NCBI GenBank assembly: GCA_947644645.1
Contig: CANSAF010000030.1
Coordinates: forward strand, 1-32,973
DNA from: an uncultured Sporosarcina sp.
GTDB taxonomy: Bacteria > Bacillota > Bacilli > Bacillales_A > Planococcaceae
Length of the DNA stretch: 32,973 nucleotides
Direction: 5' to 3'
Shown: positions 7,815 through 15,263 of the stretch, in pieces
Layout: every line of letters starts with the position of its first letter
Position numbering within the stretch: the stretch's first letter is position 1
Position numbers and translations under genes: made by a program
The notes under the pieces: model-generated
Database searches by the model: none
Told to the model about the DNA's origin: nothing
What the model saw: only the letters and a program-made list of their open reading frames with translations

Positions 7815-8711
7815 ATGATGAAAAATAAAGTTCTATTAACAGCAGCAGTAACGGGCGCGGGAGATACGACAGGCATTAGTGATTATGTTCCGGTAACACC
7901 AAAGGAAATTGCAGAATCTGCGATTGAATCAGCAAAAGCAGGGGCAACGGTTGCACATATTCACGCAAGAGACCCAATTACAGGTGGTGTCAGTCATGAC
8001 CGCGATCACTACAGAGAAATTGTGGACCGTATTCGTGAATCGGAAGTCGATGTTGTCATTAATATTACAGCAGGTGGCGGCGGAGATTTCATTCCAAATT
8101 TAAATACACCAGCAGCAGGTGGCGATGGTTCTTGGATTCAAACACCAGAAGAACGTCACGCACCAATTGGTGAACTACTTCCAGAAATGTGTACATTGGA
8201 CTGTGGAAGTGTCAACTTTGGCGATATGATTTATTTAAGCCCAACTGGATGGCTACGTGATCATGCAAAACTCATTCAACAAAGTGGTGTAAAACCTGAG
8301 TTAGAGTGTTTCGATACAGGGAATTTACGTTTCGCGAAACAACTGATTAATGAAGGATTAATAGATGGAGATCCGATGTTCCAATTTTGCTTAGGCATTC
8401 CTTGGGGCGCAGAGGCAGATGTGGAAACAATCACTTACATGAAAAATCGTTTACCAGAAAACGCACATTGGTCAGCGTTTGGAATTGGACGTATGCAAAT
8501 GCCAATCGCAATGCAAACAGCTTTACTAGGTGGAAACGTTCGTGTTGGATTAGAAGATAATCTTTATTTAACAAAAGGTGTGCCAGCGACGAATGAACAA
8601 CTGGTTGAGAAAGCCGTACAAATGTTGCATGCAAATGGTTTAGAAGTGATGACGCCACAAGAAGCACGCGAATATTATCAATTAAGAAATCCACTTGGGG
8701 GCAAAAAGTAA
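7815..8711 (+). CDS. cdhC: Beta-keto acid cleavage enzyme (DUF849/BKACE), probable 3-dehydrocarnitine cleavage enzyme
   Basis: BKACE enzymes exchange acetyl-CoA with a beta-keto acid. On dehydrocarnitine this gives acetoacetate and betainyl-CoA. The 298-residue protein shows the family's metal ligands HIH at about residues 48-50 (VAHIHARDP) and the Glu in VRVGLEDNLY near residue 247. It also has the glycine-rich INITAGGGGD. An in-frame GTG at 7803 is part of the ribosome site GTGGAGG, so ATG 7815 (or 7818) is the start. Its stop overlaps the next ATG (TAATG). The substrate is inferred from the two partner genes: BKACE members vary in substrate, but next to an L-carnitine dehydrogenase and a hotdog thioesterase carnitine is the natural choice. 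Confidence 0.85.
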   Translation: MMKNKVLLTAAVTGAGDTTGISDYVPVTPKEIAESAIESAKAGATVAHIHARDPITGGVSHDRDHYREIVDRIRESEVDVVINITAGGGGDFIPNLNTPAAGGDGSWIQTPEERHAPIGELLPEMCTLDCGSVNFGDMIYLSPTGWLRDHAKLIQQSGVKPELECFDTGNLRFAKQLINEGLIDGDPMFQFCLGIPWGAEADVETITYMKNRLPENAHWSAFGIGRMQMPIAMQTALLGGNVRVGLEDNLYLTKGVPATNEQLVEKAVQMLHANGLEVMTPQEAREYYQLRNPLGGKK

Positions 8712-9655
8712 TGAGTAAAAAATTAGCAGTTGTTGGAACAGGCGTAATCGGAAATGGATGGATTGCAAGATTTTTAGCGCAAGGTCATGATGTCGTTGCT
8801 TATGATCCGAGTGAAGGCACGGAAGAACGCACAAGAGAGGTCATTCAAAGAGCTTGGCCATCACTTGAAAAATTAGGCTTAGCAGAAGGCGCGTCGAAAG
8901 ATCGTTTAACATTCGTTCCAACATTGGAAGAAGCGGTGAAAGATGCTTATTTAATTCAGGAAAATGTGCCTGAACGTGAAGAGTTAAAGAAAAATGTACT
9001 GGCAAGCATTGATGCGCATGCGAAAAGCGATGCAATAATTGGTTCAAGTACATCGGGCATTATGCCTTCTGTTTTGCAGAACGGCTTAAAAAATCCGGAA
9101 CGTTTTATCGTTGCACATCCATTTAATCCGGTTTATATTTTACCACTTGTAGAACTTGTTGGTGGAAAACAAACGACAAAAGCAGTGATGGAACAAGCGG
9201 AAGAGTTCTATCAATCTGTTGGGATGAAAACATTGGTCATTCAAAAAGAAATTGAAGGGCATGTTGCAGACCGTTTAATGGAAGCACTTTGGCGTGAATC
9301 ACTGCATTTAGTGAATGATGGCATTGCGACGACAGAAGAAATCGACGCGGCGATTATTTACGGTGCAGGTTTACGTTGGGCACAAATGGGACCATTTTTA
9401 ACATTCCATTTAGCAGGCGGCGATCAAGGCATGCGCCATATGCTAGAACAATTTGGTCCAGCGCTCAAACTACCATGGACGAAATTAGAAGCACCAGAAT
9501 TAACAGATGAACTGAAAGAAAAAGTCATCGAAGGCTGCGAAACACATGCAGGAGATGCATCTGTAGCCGAATTAGAACGTAAACGTAATGAGTTTTTGGT
9601 AAAATTACTAGACTTAGTTGAAGAATATTGGCATGAGCCGAAAGCAAAGGCTTGA
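8711..9655 (+). CDS. cdhA: L-carnitine 3-dehydrogenase
   Basis: A 314-residue member of the 3-hydroxyacyl-CoA dehydrogenase superfamily, the size known for L-carnitine dehydrogenases. The NAD-binding GxGxxG is GTGVIG at residues 9-14. The catalytic region is IGSSTSGIMPS followed by HPFNPVYILPLVELV with His about residue 136. The C-terminal domain carries YGAGLRWAQMGPFLTFHLAGG, as in carnitine dehydrogenases. It oxidises L-carnitine to 3-dehydrocarnitine with NAD+. Unlike fadN in this window it has no crotonase domain. Its start overlaps the cdhC-like stop by one base, indicating translational coupling. Confidence 0.88.
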   Translation: MSKKLAVVGTGVIGNGWIARFLAQGHDVVAYDPSEGTEERTREVIQRAWPSLEKLGLAEGASKDRLTFVPTLEEAVKDAYLIQENVPEREELKKNVLASIDAHAKSDAIIGSSTSGIMPSVLQNGLKNPERFIVAHPFNPVYILPLVELVGGKQTTKAVMEQAEEFYQSVGMKTLVIQKEIEGHVADRLMEALWRESLHLVNDGIATTEEIDAAIIYGAGLRWAQMGPFLTFHLAGGDQGMRHMLEQFGPALKLPWTKLEAPELTDELKEKVIEGCETHAGDASVAELERKRNEFLVKLLDLVEEYWHEPKAKA

Positions 9656-9669
9656 GGAGGAAATTAAAA

Positions 9670-10134
9670 ATGTCATTTATGTATAAAGATCAAGTGCGTG
9701 CAGACTGGGTCGATTATAACGGTCATATGAATGATGCTGAATATGCGCGTGTCTTTAGCTTGGCGGTCGATGCATTTATGGATCATATCGGGCTAGACGC
9801 GGCAGGACGCGAGCAACATCACTATACAATTTTCACGCTTGAAACGCATTTATGTTATTTATTGGAAGCGAATGAAAATGAAGCACTTCAAGTAACTGCT
9901 CAGTTATTAGACGTTGATGAAAAGAGAATGCATATCTTTTTCACATTGGTGAATGGGGATAATGAACTTGTCGCAACGAGCGAACAAATGTTGATGGGCA
10001 TGGACACAACAGCAAATCGTCCAGCACCGTTCCCAGCACCTGTCCAATCAATCATTGACGAGATTTGGTCAAATGATCAAAAGGAAGAAGCGCCAAAACA
10101 AGCAGGTAGAACAATCGGTATTCGTCGAAAATAA
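9670..10134 (+). CDS. cdhB: Hotdog-fold thioesterase, probable betainyl-CoA thioesterase
   Basis: A 154-residue 4HBT-type thioesterase. The active-site motif DWVDYNGHMNDAEYARVF is at residues 12-29, where Asp15 and the NGHMN run match the family. The partner strand ETHLCYLLEA follows. In Pseudomonas the corresponding thioesterase releases glycine betaine from betainyl-CoA in the carnitine pathway, and the gene order here supports the same role. The ATG at 9670 is preceded by GAGGAGG overlapping the cdhA stop, so the in-frame upstream extension to 9652 is not used. The end of the protein is basic and probably disordered. A strong terminator follows. Confidence 0.82.
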   Translation: MSFMYKDQVRADWVDYNGHMNDAEYARVFSLAVDAFMDHIGLDAAGREQHHYTIFTLETHLCYLLEANENEALQVTAQLLDVDEKRMHIFFTLVNGDNELVATSEQMLMGMDTTANRPAPFPAPVQSIIDEIWSNDQKEEAPKQAGRTIGIRRK

Positions 10135-10142
10135 ATCATGAA

Positions 10143-10188
10143 AATCCCATTAGACCAATTTCGTTTGGTAGCTAATGGGATTTTTTTA
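10143..10188. terminator. Bidirectional terminator between carnitine operon and minus-strand cluster
   Basis: ATCCCATTAGACCAA pairs with TTGGTAGCTAATGGGAT, followed by seven T on the plus strand. A-rich sequence on the left gives a T-run for the minus-strand genes as well. Confidence 0.88.
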
Positions 10189-10235
10189 TGTGATGAAGCC
10201 TGTTTTTAAAATATCAAATTTGAACAATCATGCTC

Positions 10236-10478
10236 TTAAGGTAGCAGAATGAAAATATTAATAAGTATGCTAAATGCAGCTACAATGAACAGAAATATCG
10301 CTAAGCCATTCCTTTTTTCTTTGAGTTGATTAATTCCTAAGATAATCAGCATGATTCCTAACAGAATTTGAACATAAGGTACCGTGACAGATTCACCGGT
10401 TATTAGACTATAACTTGATACAGCAATAATGATGATGCCTAAAATCAATCCTGTGATTCTAATGATGATCAACTCCAT
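10236..10478 (-). CDS. Small membrane protein, 80 residues
   Basis: Three hydrophobic segments are seen at about residues 5-24, 33-50 and 58-78, joined by short loops with LKEKRN on the cytoplasmic side. It resembles small DUF3953-type membrane proteins of Bacillales, but I cannot assign it with certainty. It is the last gene of the minus-strand run and starts 12 nt after the stop of the 65-residue gene. The ribosome site is weak (AAAGCAG), so translation may depend on coupling. Confidence 0.6.
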   Translation of the reverse strand: MELIIIRITGLILGIIIIAVSSYSLITGESVTVPYVQILLGIMLIILGINQLKEKRNGLAIFLFIVAAFSILINIFILLP

Positions 10479-10489
10479 TCTGCTTTCGT

Positions 10490-10687
10490 TTACCGTTCAA
10501 TCAAAGTCGCTTCGTCATTTTCAATCTCAAAAATTAAAAAATCACCGTCTTCCTCAACGACTTCTCTCGCATATTTAAATTCGGGATCTCCAATCATTTC
10601 AAAATAATCCGTTTCTCTATTTAATTCAAAGACCGGACACTGGTCAAATCGAACATCTCCAATAAAGATGGCTCTCATTTTTTTCAT
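10490..10687 (-). CDS. Small acidic protein, unknown function
   Basis: The likely product is 65 residues, MKKMRAIFIGDVRFD through FEIENDEATLIER, rich in Asp and Glu with no membrane segment. The start at 10687 has the ribosome site AGAGGAG 8 nt away. A longer in-frame reading back to 10837 would overlap the upstream gene by 125 bases and is rejected. It lies 25 nt after the DUF3885-like gene, so the two are probably co-transcribed. An acidic partner directly behind a larger protein could be an immunity or accessory protein, but that is speculation. Confidence 0.6.
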   Translation of the reverse strand: MKKMRAIFIGDVRFDQCPVFELNRETDYFEMIGDPEFKYAREVVEEDGDFLIFEIENDEATLIER

Positions 10688-10712
10688 TTGATCATCTCCT
10701 CTAATTAAAAAA

Positions 10713-11372
10713 CTACAACGCCAAACCTTTCTCAATTTCTGCTCGATCATAATCAGCAACCCATTCATAATGCGTTTCGTAAAGCGTGCGTAATCGTTCA
10801 GGTTTTCGTGCAATGACTTCACAACCGCGGTCATCATAAATAAAAAAGATGATGTCTTTTGTTTGATTCACAAAGAAAACATCCGGATAATGCACAAAAT
10901 CTGTACCAAACTTTGGTTTTAATGGGAAATCTTCATGGATTGCTCCTTTTAGCAAACCTTCTATTTTCAAATCTTGCACTTTACAACATAAAGAGAATTG
11001 CTGCATTTCGAACAACTCTTGCTTATCCGTCTCAAAAGGATAAGGATATGTCTTCACTTGAAGATGTTTTAGTTGGCGTTGATCTTTCAAGTTTGGCGCA
11101 TATACTTTTATTTTTTGTGTTTGTTGTCCGACTTCCAAGTAAATATTTGTCACTAATATTAAATCATCATCTTTGTCAAATAAAGCTTTAAATATTGTAT
11201 GTACTTGCTTATATACTGTATTGAATCGTTCTAAATTCAACTGATCGTTTTCTGTAAATTGATAAATTTCTTCGCCGAGCGAAAAATGAGTACGCTTGTC
11301 CCATTGATGATAAATGCTTGGGATTAATTGTACTGTAGGGGAATTTTGTTCGAGATAAGTATTGATTTTCAT
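10713..11372 (-). CDS. DUF3885-like domain protein
   Basis: A 219-residue soluble protein. The C-terminal third, DIIFFIYDDRGCEVIARKPERL then LYETHYEWVADYDR, matches the pattern I associate with DUF3885 proteins of Bacillus (the FDDRG.(D/E)VIA core). The N-terminal part is mixed alpha/beta with LVTNIYLEV. No catalytic motif is evident and the biological role of the family is unknown to me. In Bacillus such genes often lie among other small unknown genes of toxin or immunity loci; here they stand with a lipoprotein and membrane proteins. The ribosome site GAAAGGTAG precedes the ATG. Confidence 0.7.
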   Translation of the reverse strand: MKINTYLEQNSPTVQLIPSIYHQWDKRTHFSLGEEIYQFTENDQLNLERFNTVYKQVHTIFKALFDKDDDLILVTNIYLEVGQQTQKIKVYAPNLKDQRQLKHLQVKTYPYPFETDKQELFEMQQFSLCCKVQDLKIEGLLKGAIHEDFPLKPKFGTDFVHYPDVFFVNQTKDIIFFIYDDRGCEVIARKPERLRTLYETHYEWVADYDRAEIEKGLAL

Positions 11373-11404
11373 AGTTTGCTACCTTTCTAGGATTATTAAT
11401 TTTA

Positions 11405-11914
11405 TTAAGCAGTAGGGAATGAAAATAAAATGAGTGCAACCAATAACGAAGAACCCGCCCAAGTTATCATTAGTTTTCTTCTAATGGTCATCTGTTTTGG
11501 CATAACTTTATGAATAAGGGACAGAACAAATAGATTAATCAAAAATAAAAAGTAATACGTGACGAAAAACATAATCCATGGCTGGGAAGAAATAAGAGAT
11601 TCCAAAGGTGTTGTAAAAAAGGTTGTGATAAAAATCAGCATGGAAATCGCTAGTAAAATTAAAATAATGACGAACATCTTATCCCAAATTTTATGCCGCA
11701 TAAATTCATTAGGCCTTTTTTCAGCGTAATTAAAAATAAGTTGATTGTAGATAAAAAATATAAATGCAATGGAGATGAACAGAATTAGTTGTTGAATTCC
11801 AGCATCAGTTAATTCAAAATAAACAATGCTAATATAACGATCGGCTGCAAATGTAAAAAGAATTAACATGAAAATGGGGATGCATTGTTTTAATATATAG
11901 GACTTATTTATCAT
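11405..11914 (-). CDS. Multi-pass membrane protein, unknown function
   Basis: A 169-residue protein with about five predicted membrane segments, beginning near residues 11-30, 40-60, 80-105, 112-135 and 148-167. Basic loops such as MPKQMTIRRK lie between the last two. No family is recognised. ATG 11914 is 6 nt behind AGGAGG, whereas the in-frame upstream ATG at 11932 lies ahead of that ribosome site, so 11914 is chosen. It sits between the lipoprotein gene and the DUF3885-like gene, all in the same direction. Confidence 0.65.
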   Translation of the reverse strand: MINKSYILKQCIPIFMLILFTFAADRYISIVYFELTDAGIQQLILFISIAFIFFIYNQLIFNYAEKRPNEFMRHKIWDKMFVIILILLAISMLIFITTFFTTPLESLISSQPWIMFFVTYYFLFLINLFVLSLIHKVMPKQMTIRRKLMITWAGSSLLVALILFSFPTA

Positions 11915-11982
11915 TCGTTTTCCTCCTATCATTTACAAGAAAGGCGTAAGTCTCTTCCAAGAATTACACCCTAAGTCAATTC

Positions 11983-12381
11983 TCATTGTAAAATATCTTT
12001 CAGCTCATTGGTTTGCTTTTCATTTAAAGTGAAATAAGACTCGGGACCTTCATATCCTTCAATCGTTAAAATCGACTGCCCATCGTTTTGTAGATAGACA
12101 TATCGCATGATTTCAGCAACGCCTTCTTTCGGACGATTTAATGAGAAAAAGAGTTGCGAATCTTTGTCAAAGTCTTCAGGTTCATCTATCTCTTTCGCTT
12201 CTGCCATGACGTCTCTTAAACGTTCAACCATTTTCGCATCCGTAATTTCTGTATGAATATTTACGCCGCTTCCTCCGTCATCTTCAAACGGCGTCCCTAC
12301 TTCAATGACTGCCTCTTTTGTACAGCCCACAAGCATCATTGTAAAACTAATTATTAATAGTACCCAAGTCCATTTTTTCAT
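11983..12381 (-). CDS. Small lipoprotein, unknown function
   Basis: A 132-residue secreted lipoprotein. The signal peptide MKKWTWVLLIISFTMM ends in the lipobox LVGC with Cys20, so the mature protein would be anchored to the outer face of the membrane. The mature part is acidic, with LRDVMAEAKEID and a YVYLQNDGQSILTIEGY segment. No enzyme motif is seen. ATG 12381 with AAAGGAG upstream is preferred over the in-frame TTG at 12387. The right end of the tnpB element lies only about 25-35 bp in front of the ribosome site, so the insertion probably cut this gene off from its original promoter. Confidence 0.75.
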   Translation of the reverse strand: MKKWTWVLLIISFTMMLVGCTKEAVIEVGTPFEDDGGSGVNIHTEITDAKMVERLRDVMAEAKEIDEPEDFDKDSQLFFSLNRPKEGVAEIMRYVYLQNDGQSILTIEGYEGPESYFTLNEKQTNELKDILQ

Positions 12382-12403
12382 CGTCAATCTCCTTTAATTC
12401 ATT

Positions 12404-12712
12404 GTGTAACGACTGTCAACATACCCCCACTGAGATAAAGCTTTTCAGTGGGGGCTTCGAGTTTATTACACAGGTCTTCCTTACCCACTTTGACGTTCTG
12501 TGTAACAAGCATTTCAAAAAATGCTCCCCAAAATACTGTTTTTGGTTGGGTGTGACGATAGTTTACCGCCTTCCCACTTGCACCACCCTTTCGAAAAAGA
12601 GCAGTTCTTTCCTGCGAGAGAAGCCACCACTCAGCGTTGCTGGCGTGTGCTACAAGCCCTGACAAATGTCCGGTACACAAGGATGGTTGACGCACCCACT
12701 AGACCGTGCCTA
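12404..12712 (-). ncRNA. Probable omega RNA (reRNA) region with right-end hairpin
   Basis: TnpB proteins use a guide RNA that runs from the 3' part of tnpB through the right end and into flanking DNA. This stretch is non-coding, GC-richer than its surroundings and full of pairing arms: TTACACAG with CTGTGTAA (12461-12512 area), GCATTT with AAATGC (about 12509-12524) and the terminal hairpin at 12424-12454. Read leftward, the guide would begin at the element edge, with flank beginning near AGTCGTTACACAATG in front of the lipoprotein gene. RNA boundaries are not visible from sequence alone. Confidence 0.55.
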
Positions 12713-14053
12713 GGCAGCGGTTTTACGTTTTTGAACTTCTAATATATATGGATTTTTGATGTTTAGATGCCCCTTGAAATCCACAACATTAGACTTTTTC
12801 AGTATATTTAATGCGCCATTGATATCTGCGTGAATACATTTCCCAGACAAACTTTGGTATTGTCCACGGTTGAGTCGTTTTCCGCTAAATGTATCGTTCA
12901 TTTTGTCATCAGAACACCAAACTGGCAATTCGTCTCCATCTAAAAAACTCGCTTTGGATGTGTAACTTTCCTCTTGTTTCACAAAACGGATGCCTTCTTT
13001 TAAACACTTGTTTTCGATGGCACATATTAACCTGTTAAATGGGATTTGAACAAAGTTTTGGTTGTTCTTTTTCCCTATGTTGACTTTTTGCTTCCAGCCC
13101 TCGTTATGTCCCATGACAATCGTGTCAATGTTTAATTCTTTGACTTTTTTAAACAACACGCCGATTGTTTGAGAAATATATCCGTTGATTTGAGCGTTAC
13201 GCTTATCCCATAACGTAGCAAGTCGATTTGTGACAACACGTTTTGAAATGCCATTTTCAATATTTTGTTGTTGGAGTTCGCTAATTGCTTTATTGAAATA
13301 CTGGTTAATAGATTTTAGTTTCTTGCCATTGATTAAGAAGGTATCACCATTATTCGTTGCACAACTGATGAATCTGTCTACACCTAAATCGCAACTTAGC
13401 ACATTATTCGTTGTCGTAGGTTGCTTTTTCATTTGAGCGATTTGCACTTCATACGTGTAGTGCACCTCAAAGAACCGACCATTTTGCTTCGGTACGATTT
13501 CAATGTAAGAGATTTTTTTGTGTAACAGGTTTTTAGGCATTCGAATTTTAATAGAACCAAAACGTTTCCGAAACGCCCTATTCGTCGGGATAGACCAATA
13601 TCCATCTTTGTCTACTTTTGGCACTTGATAGATTTCGACAATTCTCCTTTTCATTGATTTTGAATAATCAGGAAACTTAGGGCGCCCTGTAAACTTGCCA
13701 GGCTCTTTTTTCCATGCGGCTAGTGACTCGAAAAAGCTTTTCACCTCATTGAGTAGCGTTATACGAATCGCTTGTGCAGAGTTCGACTGAACGCCGTAAT
13801 AGTTGACGTCTTGTTTCATCGCCGCATCAATTTCTTTAGTTGTAGCCATCCGATTTTCGTTTAGATAACACTGTTTAATCGTATATAACCCAACATTTCT
13901 CAAGGCTTTAGCGCTATGTGTCATTCGTTGCAGCAGACGAAATTCCTTCGCGGTTAGTCCGGCACCCCCGATGTTTTGTTTTTGTGTAAAACGTTGAATA
14001 TTGTTTGTTTTCTTTTTTCTTCGTAACACCTTTGGGGCTTTTTTCCTTGGCAT
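12710..14053 (-). CDS. tnpB: TnpB RNA-guided nuclease lacking the zinc ribbon cysteines
   Basis: A 447-residue protein with a basic N-terminus (PRKKAPKVLRRKKK), an OrfB helix-turn-helix region and a RuvC domain. The RuvC acidic residues appear to be Asp222 in CDLGVDRFIS, Glu318 in MGHNEGW and Asp410 in HADINGALNIL, so it is probably catalytically competent. Where most TnpB proteins carry two CxxC pairs between motifs II and III, this one has YTSKASFLDGDELPVW then FSGKRLNRGQYQ with only isolated cysteines. I know similar zinc-free versions in other Bacillales tnpB-only elements. The ribosome site GGGAGGTG is well placed. The protein likely maintains the element by guided cutting. Confidence 0.9.
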   Translation of the reverse strand: MPRKKAPKVLRRKKKTNNIQRFTQKQNIGGAGLTAKEFRLLQRMTHSAKALRNVGLYTIKQCYLNENRMATTKEIDAAMKQDVNYYGVQSNSAQAIRITLLNEVKSFFESLAAWKKEPGKFTGRPKFPDYSKSMKRRIVEIYQVPKVDKDGYWSIPTNRAFRKRFGSIKIRMPKNLLHKKISYIEIVPKQNGRFFEVHYTYEVQIAQMKKQPTTTNNVLSCDLGVDRFISCATNNGDTFLINGKKLKSINQYFNKAISELQQQNIENGISKRVVTNRLATLWDKRNAQINGYISQTIGVLFKKVKELNIDTIVMGHNEGWKQKVNIGKKNNQNFVQIPFNRLICAIENKCLKEGIRFVKQEESYTSKASFLDGDELPVWCSDDKMNDTFSGKRLNRGQYQSLSGKCIHADINGALNILKKSNVVDFKGHLNIKNPYILEVQKRKTAA

Positions 14054-14169
14054 AGCTGTTCACCTCCCTTTGCTTTTCGGGATGATTCTACTTCCAAAAG
14101 TTCATTTCAGATTGCATAATCTATGATTAATTATACCATTATTGGGAAGAAACGAACAAACTTTCTGCC

Positions 14170-14237
14170 TGTCGGCTGACGACAATTCATCCCCATCTGA
14201 ATAGTTGGACTTTGCCCGTAACACTAATCAGATGGGG
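14170..14237 (-). mobile_element. Left-end hairpins of the tnpB element
   Basis: A small perfect hairpin (TGTCG-GCTGA-CGACA, 14170-14184) is followed after six bases by a large one: CCCCATCTGAATAGT (14191-14205) with ACTAATCAGATGGGG (14223-14237). The loop contains TGGACTTTGCCC, identical to the loop at 239-250. The two loci differ almost completely in stem sequence but keep pairing and spacing. Confidence 0.75.
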
Positions 14238-14504
14238 TCTTCTTGTCGGTGATGATAAAATTACGGGCAAAATTAATAAAAAAGTTAGCCAAATGATATT
14301 TTTCCTTAGCGCTAAAGCTGCACATAAATAGCATAACGGTACAAAGAGTCCCCACCATTTAAAAGTTGGCATAGCTGCTAGGTAAAGTGAAAAAGGGATA
14401 ATTAATACGAAAGAAACGACGAGAAATAATGGTTTCTTTTGAGCAATGGCAATCAAAGAAAAAACAATCGACGCAATCATAAAAGGCCAAAAAAGTATTG
14501 TCAT
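14187..14504 (-). CDS. Small membrane protein, C-terminus altered by the tnpB element
   Basis: A 105-residue reading with about three to four hydrophobic segments: ILFWPFMIASIVFSLIAIA, LFLVVSFVLIIPFSLYLAA, WWGLFVPLCYLCAALAL and IIWLTFLLILPVIL. The ribosome site AAGGAGG is excellent. The last 18-20 residues, from about SSPTRRPHL onward, are hydrophilic and are encoded by the left-end hairpin of the transposon; the stop lies in the hairpin foot. The original gene probably continued its last membrane segment, so this is likely a slightly truncated or extended version. It follows the C39-like gene by 56 bp. Confidence 0.6.
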   Translation of the reverse strand: MTILFWPFMIASIVFSLIAIAQKKPLFLVVSFVLIIPFSLYLAAMPTFKWWGLFVPLCYLCAALALRKNIIWLTFLLILPVILSSPTRRPHLISVTGKVQLFRWG

Positions 14505-14560
14505 TTTTATCCTCCTTCTTATTAAATGATACGTTATACTTTGGAAAAAGTTTCAAATTG

Positions 14561-15073
14561 TCATTTTTTAAGCGGTTCCACTTTCACAAATGCTAAAATT
14601 TCCGCATTTGGTTCATAAGGAAGCGATTGGAGTTGACTGGGGCGATTTTTTCCACCATTATCATGCACAAATAACCAAAGTCCATTTTCTTTTTCTTCGT
14701 AACCAACAACAGAGACCCAGTGATAATCATAGGAATAGCGCCCGCGCCAATGCCATGTAAACCATTTATCAAATTTTGCCGCAACAGGTCGGCCTTCATC
14801 GATTTGTTTTTTCATCTCTTCTATAGAACACTTTTGAACAAGCCAATCGTCCCCAAGAATTTTTGATAAGTTCCGAATGAAGTGATGCGTAAATAATCCA
14901 ATCGGTGTGCCACCAAGTTTTTTGTAGAGCAAATTAATATTTTGAAATTGACCCGGCAAGAAAAAGTCGAGGATTGCATAAGCTGTTACAGGACCACAGG
15001 CTGAATTTCGATAATATTTATGAATGTCCTCATCATATTGTGATTTTTTCTTTAATGAAATAGTTTTTTTCAT
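14561..15073 (-). CDS. C39-like (papain-fold) cysteine peptidase family protein
   Basis: A 170-residue protein with a peptidase C39-like layout. The nucleophile is likely Cys26 in NSACGPVTAYAIL, the general base His118 in YDYHWVSVVGY, and the third residue Asp138 or Asn139 in FVHDNGGKNRPS. A lysine-rich N-terminus (MKKTISLKKKSQYDED) replaces a signal peptide, so it appears cytosolic. No bacteriocin or transporter gene is near, so it is not an obvious leader peptidase. It starts with ATG behind GGAGATGA and is divergent from fadN; its upstream region contains a FadR-like box. It heads the minus-strand cluster later split by the tnpB element. Confidence 0.72.
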   Translation of the reverse strand: MKKTISLKKKSQYDEDIHKYYRNSACGPVTAYAILDFFLPGQFQNINLLYKKLGGTPIGLFTHHFIRNLSKILGDDWLVQKCSIEEMKKQIDEGRPVAAKFDKWFTWHWRGRYSYDYHWVSVVGYEEKENGLWLFVHDNGGKNRPSQLQSLPYEPNAEILAFVKVEPLKK

Positions 15074-15148
15074 TCAATCATCTCCATCAAAAGAAGTGTT
15101 TGTTCCTTCATATTATCACGTTTATCACCAGTTCTGTATAAAATGAAA

Positions 15149-15166
15149 TGAATGACCAATCATTAA
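15149..15166. promoter_or_regulatory. FadR-type operator, upstream copy
   Basis: TGAATGA-CCAA-TCATTAA matches the Bacillus FadR consensus (TGAATGA-N4-TCATTCA) with one mismatch. It lies between fadN and the divergent C39-like gene, 26 bp before the -35 of fadN. Confidence 0.65.
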
Positions 15167-15191
15167 TTTTATATTTTATTAGATAAAAATA

Positions 15192-15220
15192 TTGCGAAAA
15201 ATTGATTAATAGATTACAAT
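15192..15220 (+). promoter_or_regulatory. Candidate sigma-A promoter of fadNAE
   Basis: TTGCGA at 15192-15197 and TACAAT at 15215-15220 are separated by 17 bp. The start point would fall near 15227, ahead of the second FadR box. Confidence 0.5.
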
Positions 15221-15263
15221 AATATTCAGAAAGGTTTTTCTTTATATTTTTTTGAAAACTTTA

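Larger units (their letters stand above)
12404..14246 (-). mobile_element. IS200/IS605-type element carrying only tnpB (IS1341-like)
   Basis: The element reads leftward. Its left end (high coordinates) holds a small hairpin at 14170-14184 and a large hairpin at 14191-14237. Then come tnpB, the omega RNA region and the right-end hairpin at 12424-12454 (CCCCCACTGA / TCAGTGGGGG). On the minus strand the right-end hairpin is followed by TATGTTGAC; TTGAC resembles the right-end cleavage site known for ISDra2. There is no tnpA, so movement would need a transposase in trans. Exact ends are estimated to within about 15 bases, and no target-site duplication is expected for this family. Confidence 0.75.

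Noticed and set aside
10490-10837. Longer 115-residue version of the acidic protein
   Set aside because: It would overlap the DUF3885-like gene by 125 bases, while a well-placed ribosome site supports the start at 10687.
12399-12695. 98-residue minus-strand reading frame beginning MRQPSLCTG
   Set aside because: It covers the omega RNA and right-end hairpin of the tnpB element. Its composition follows the RNA structure and no ribosome site supports it.
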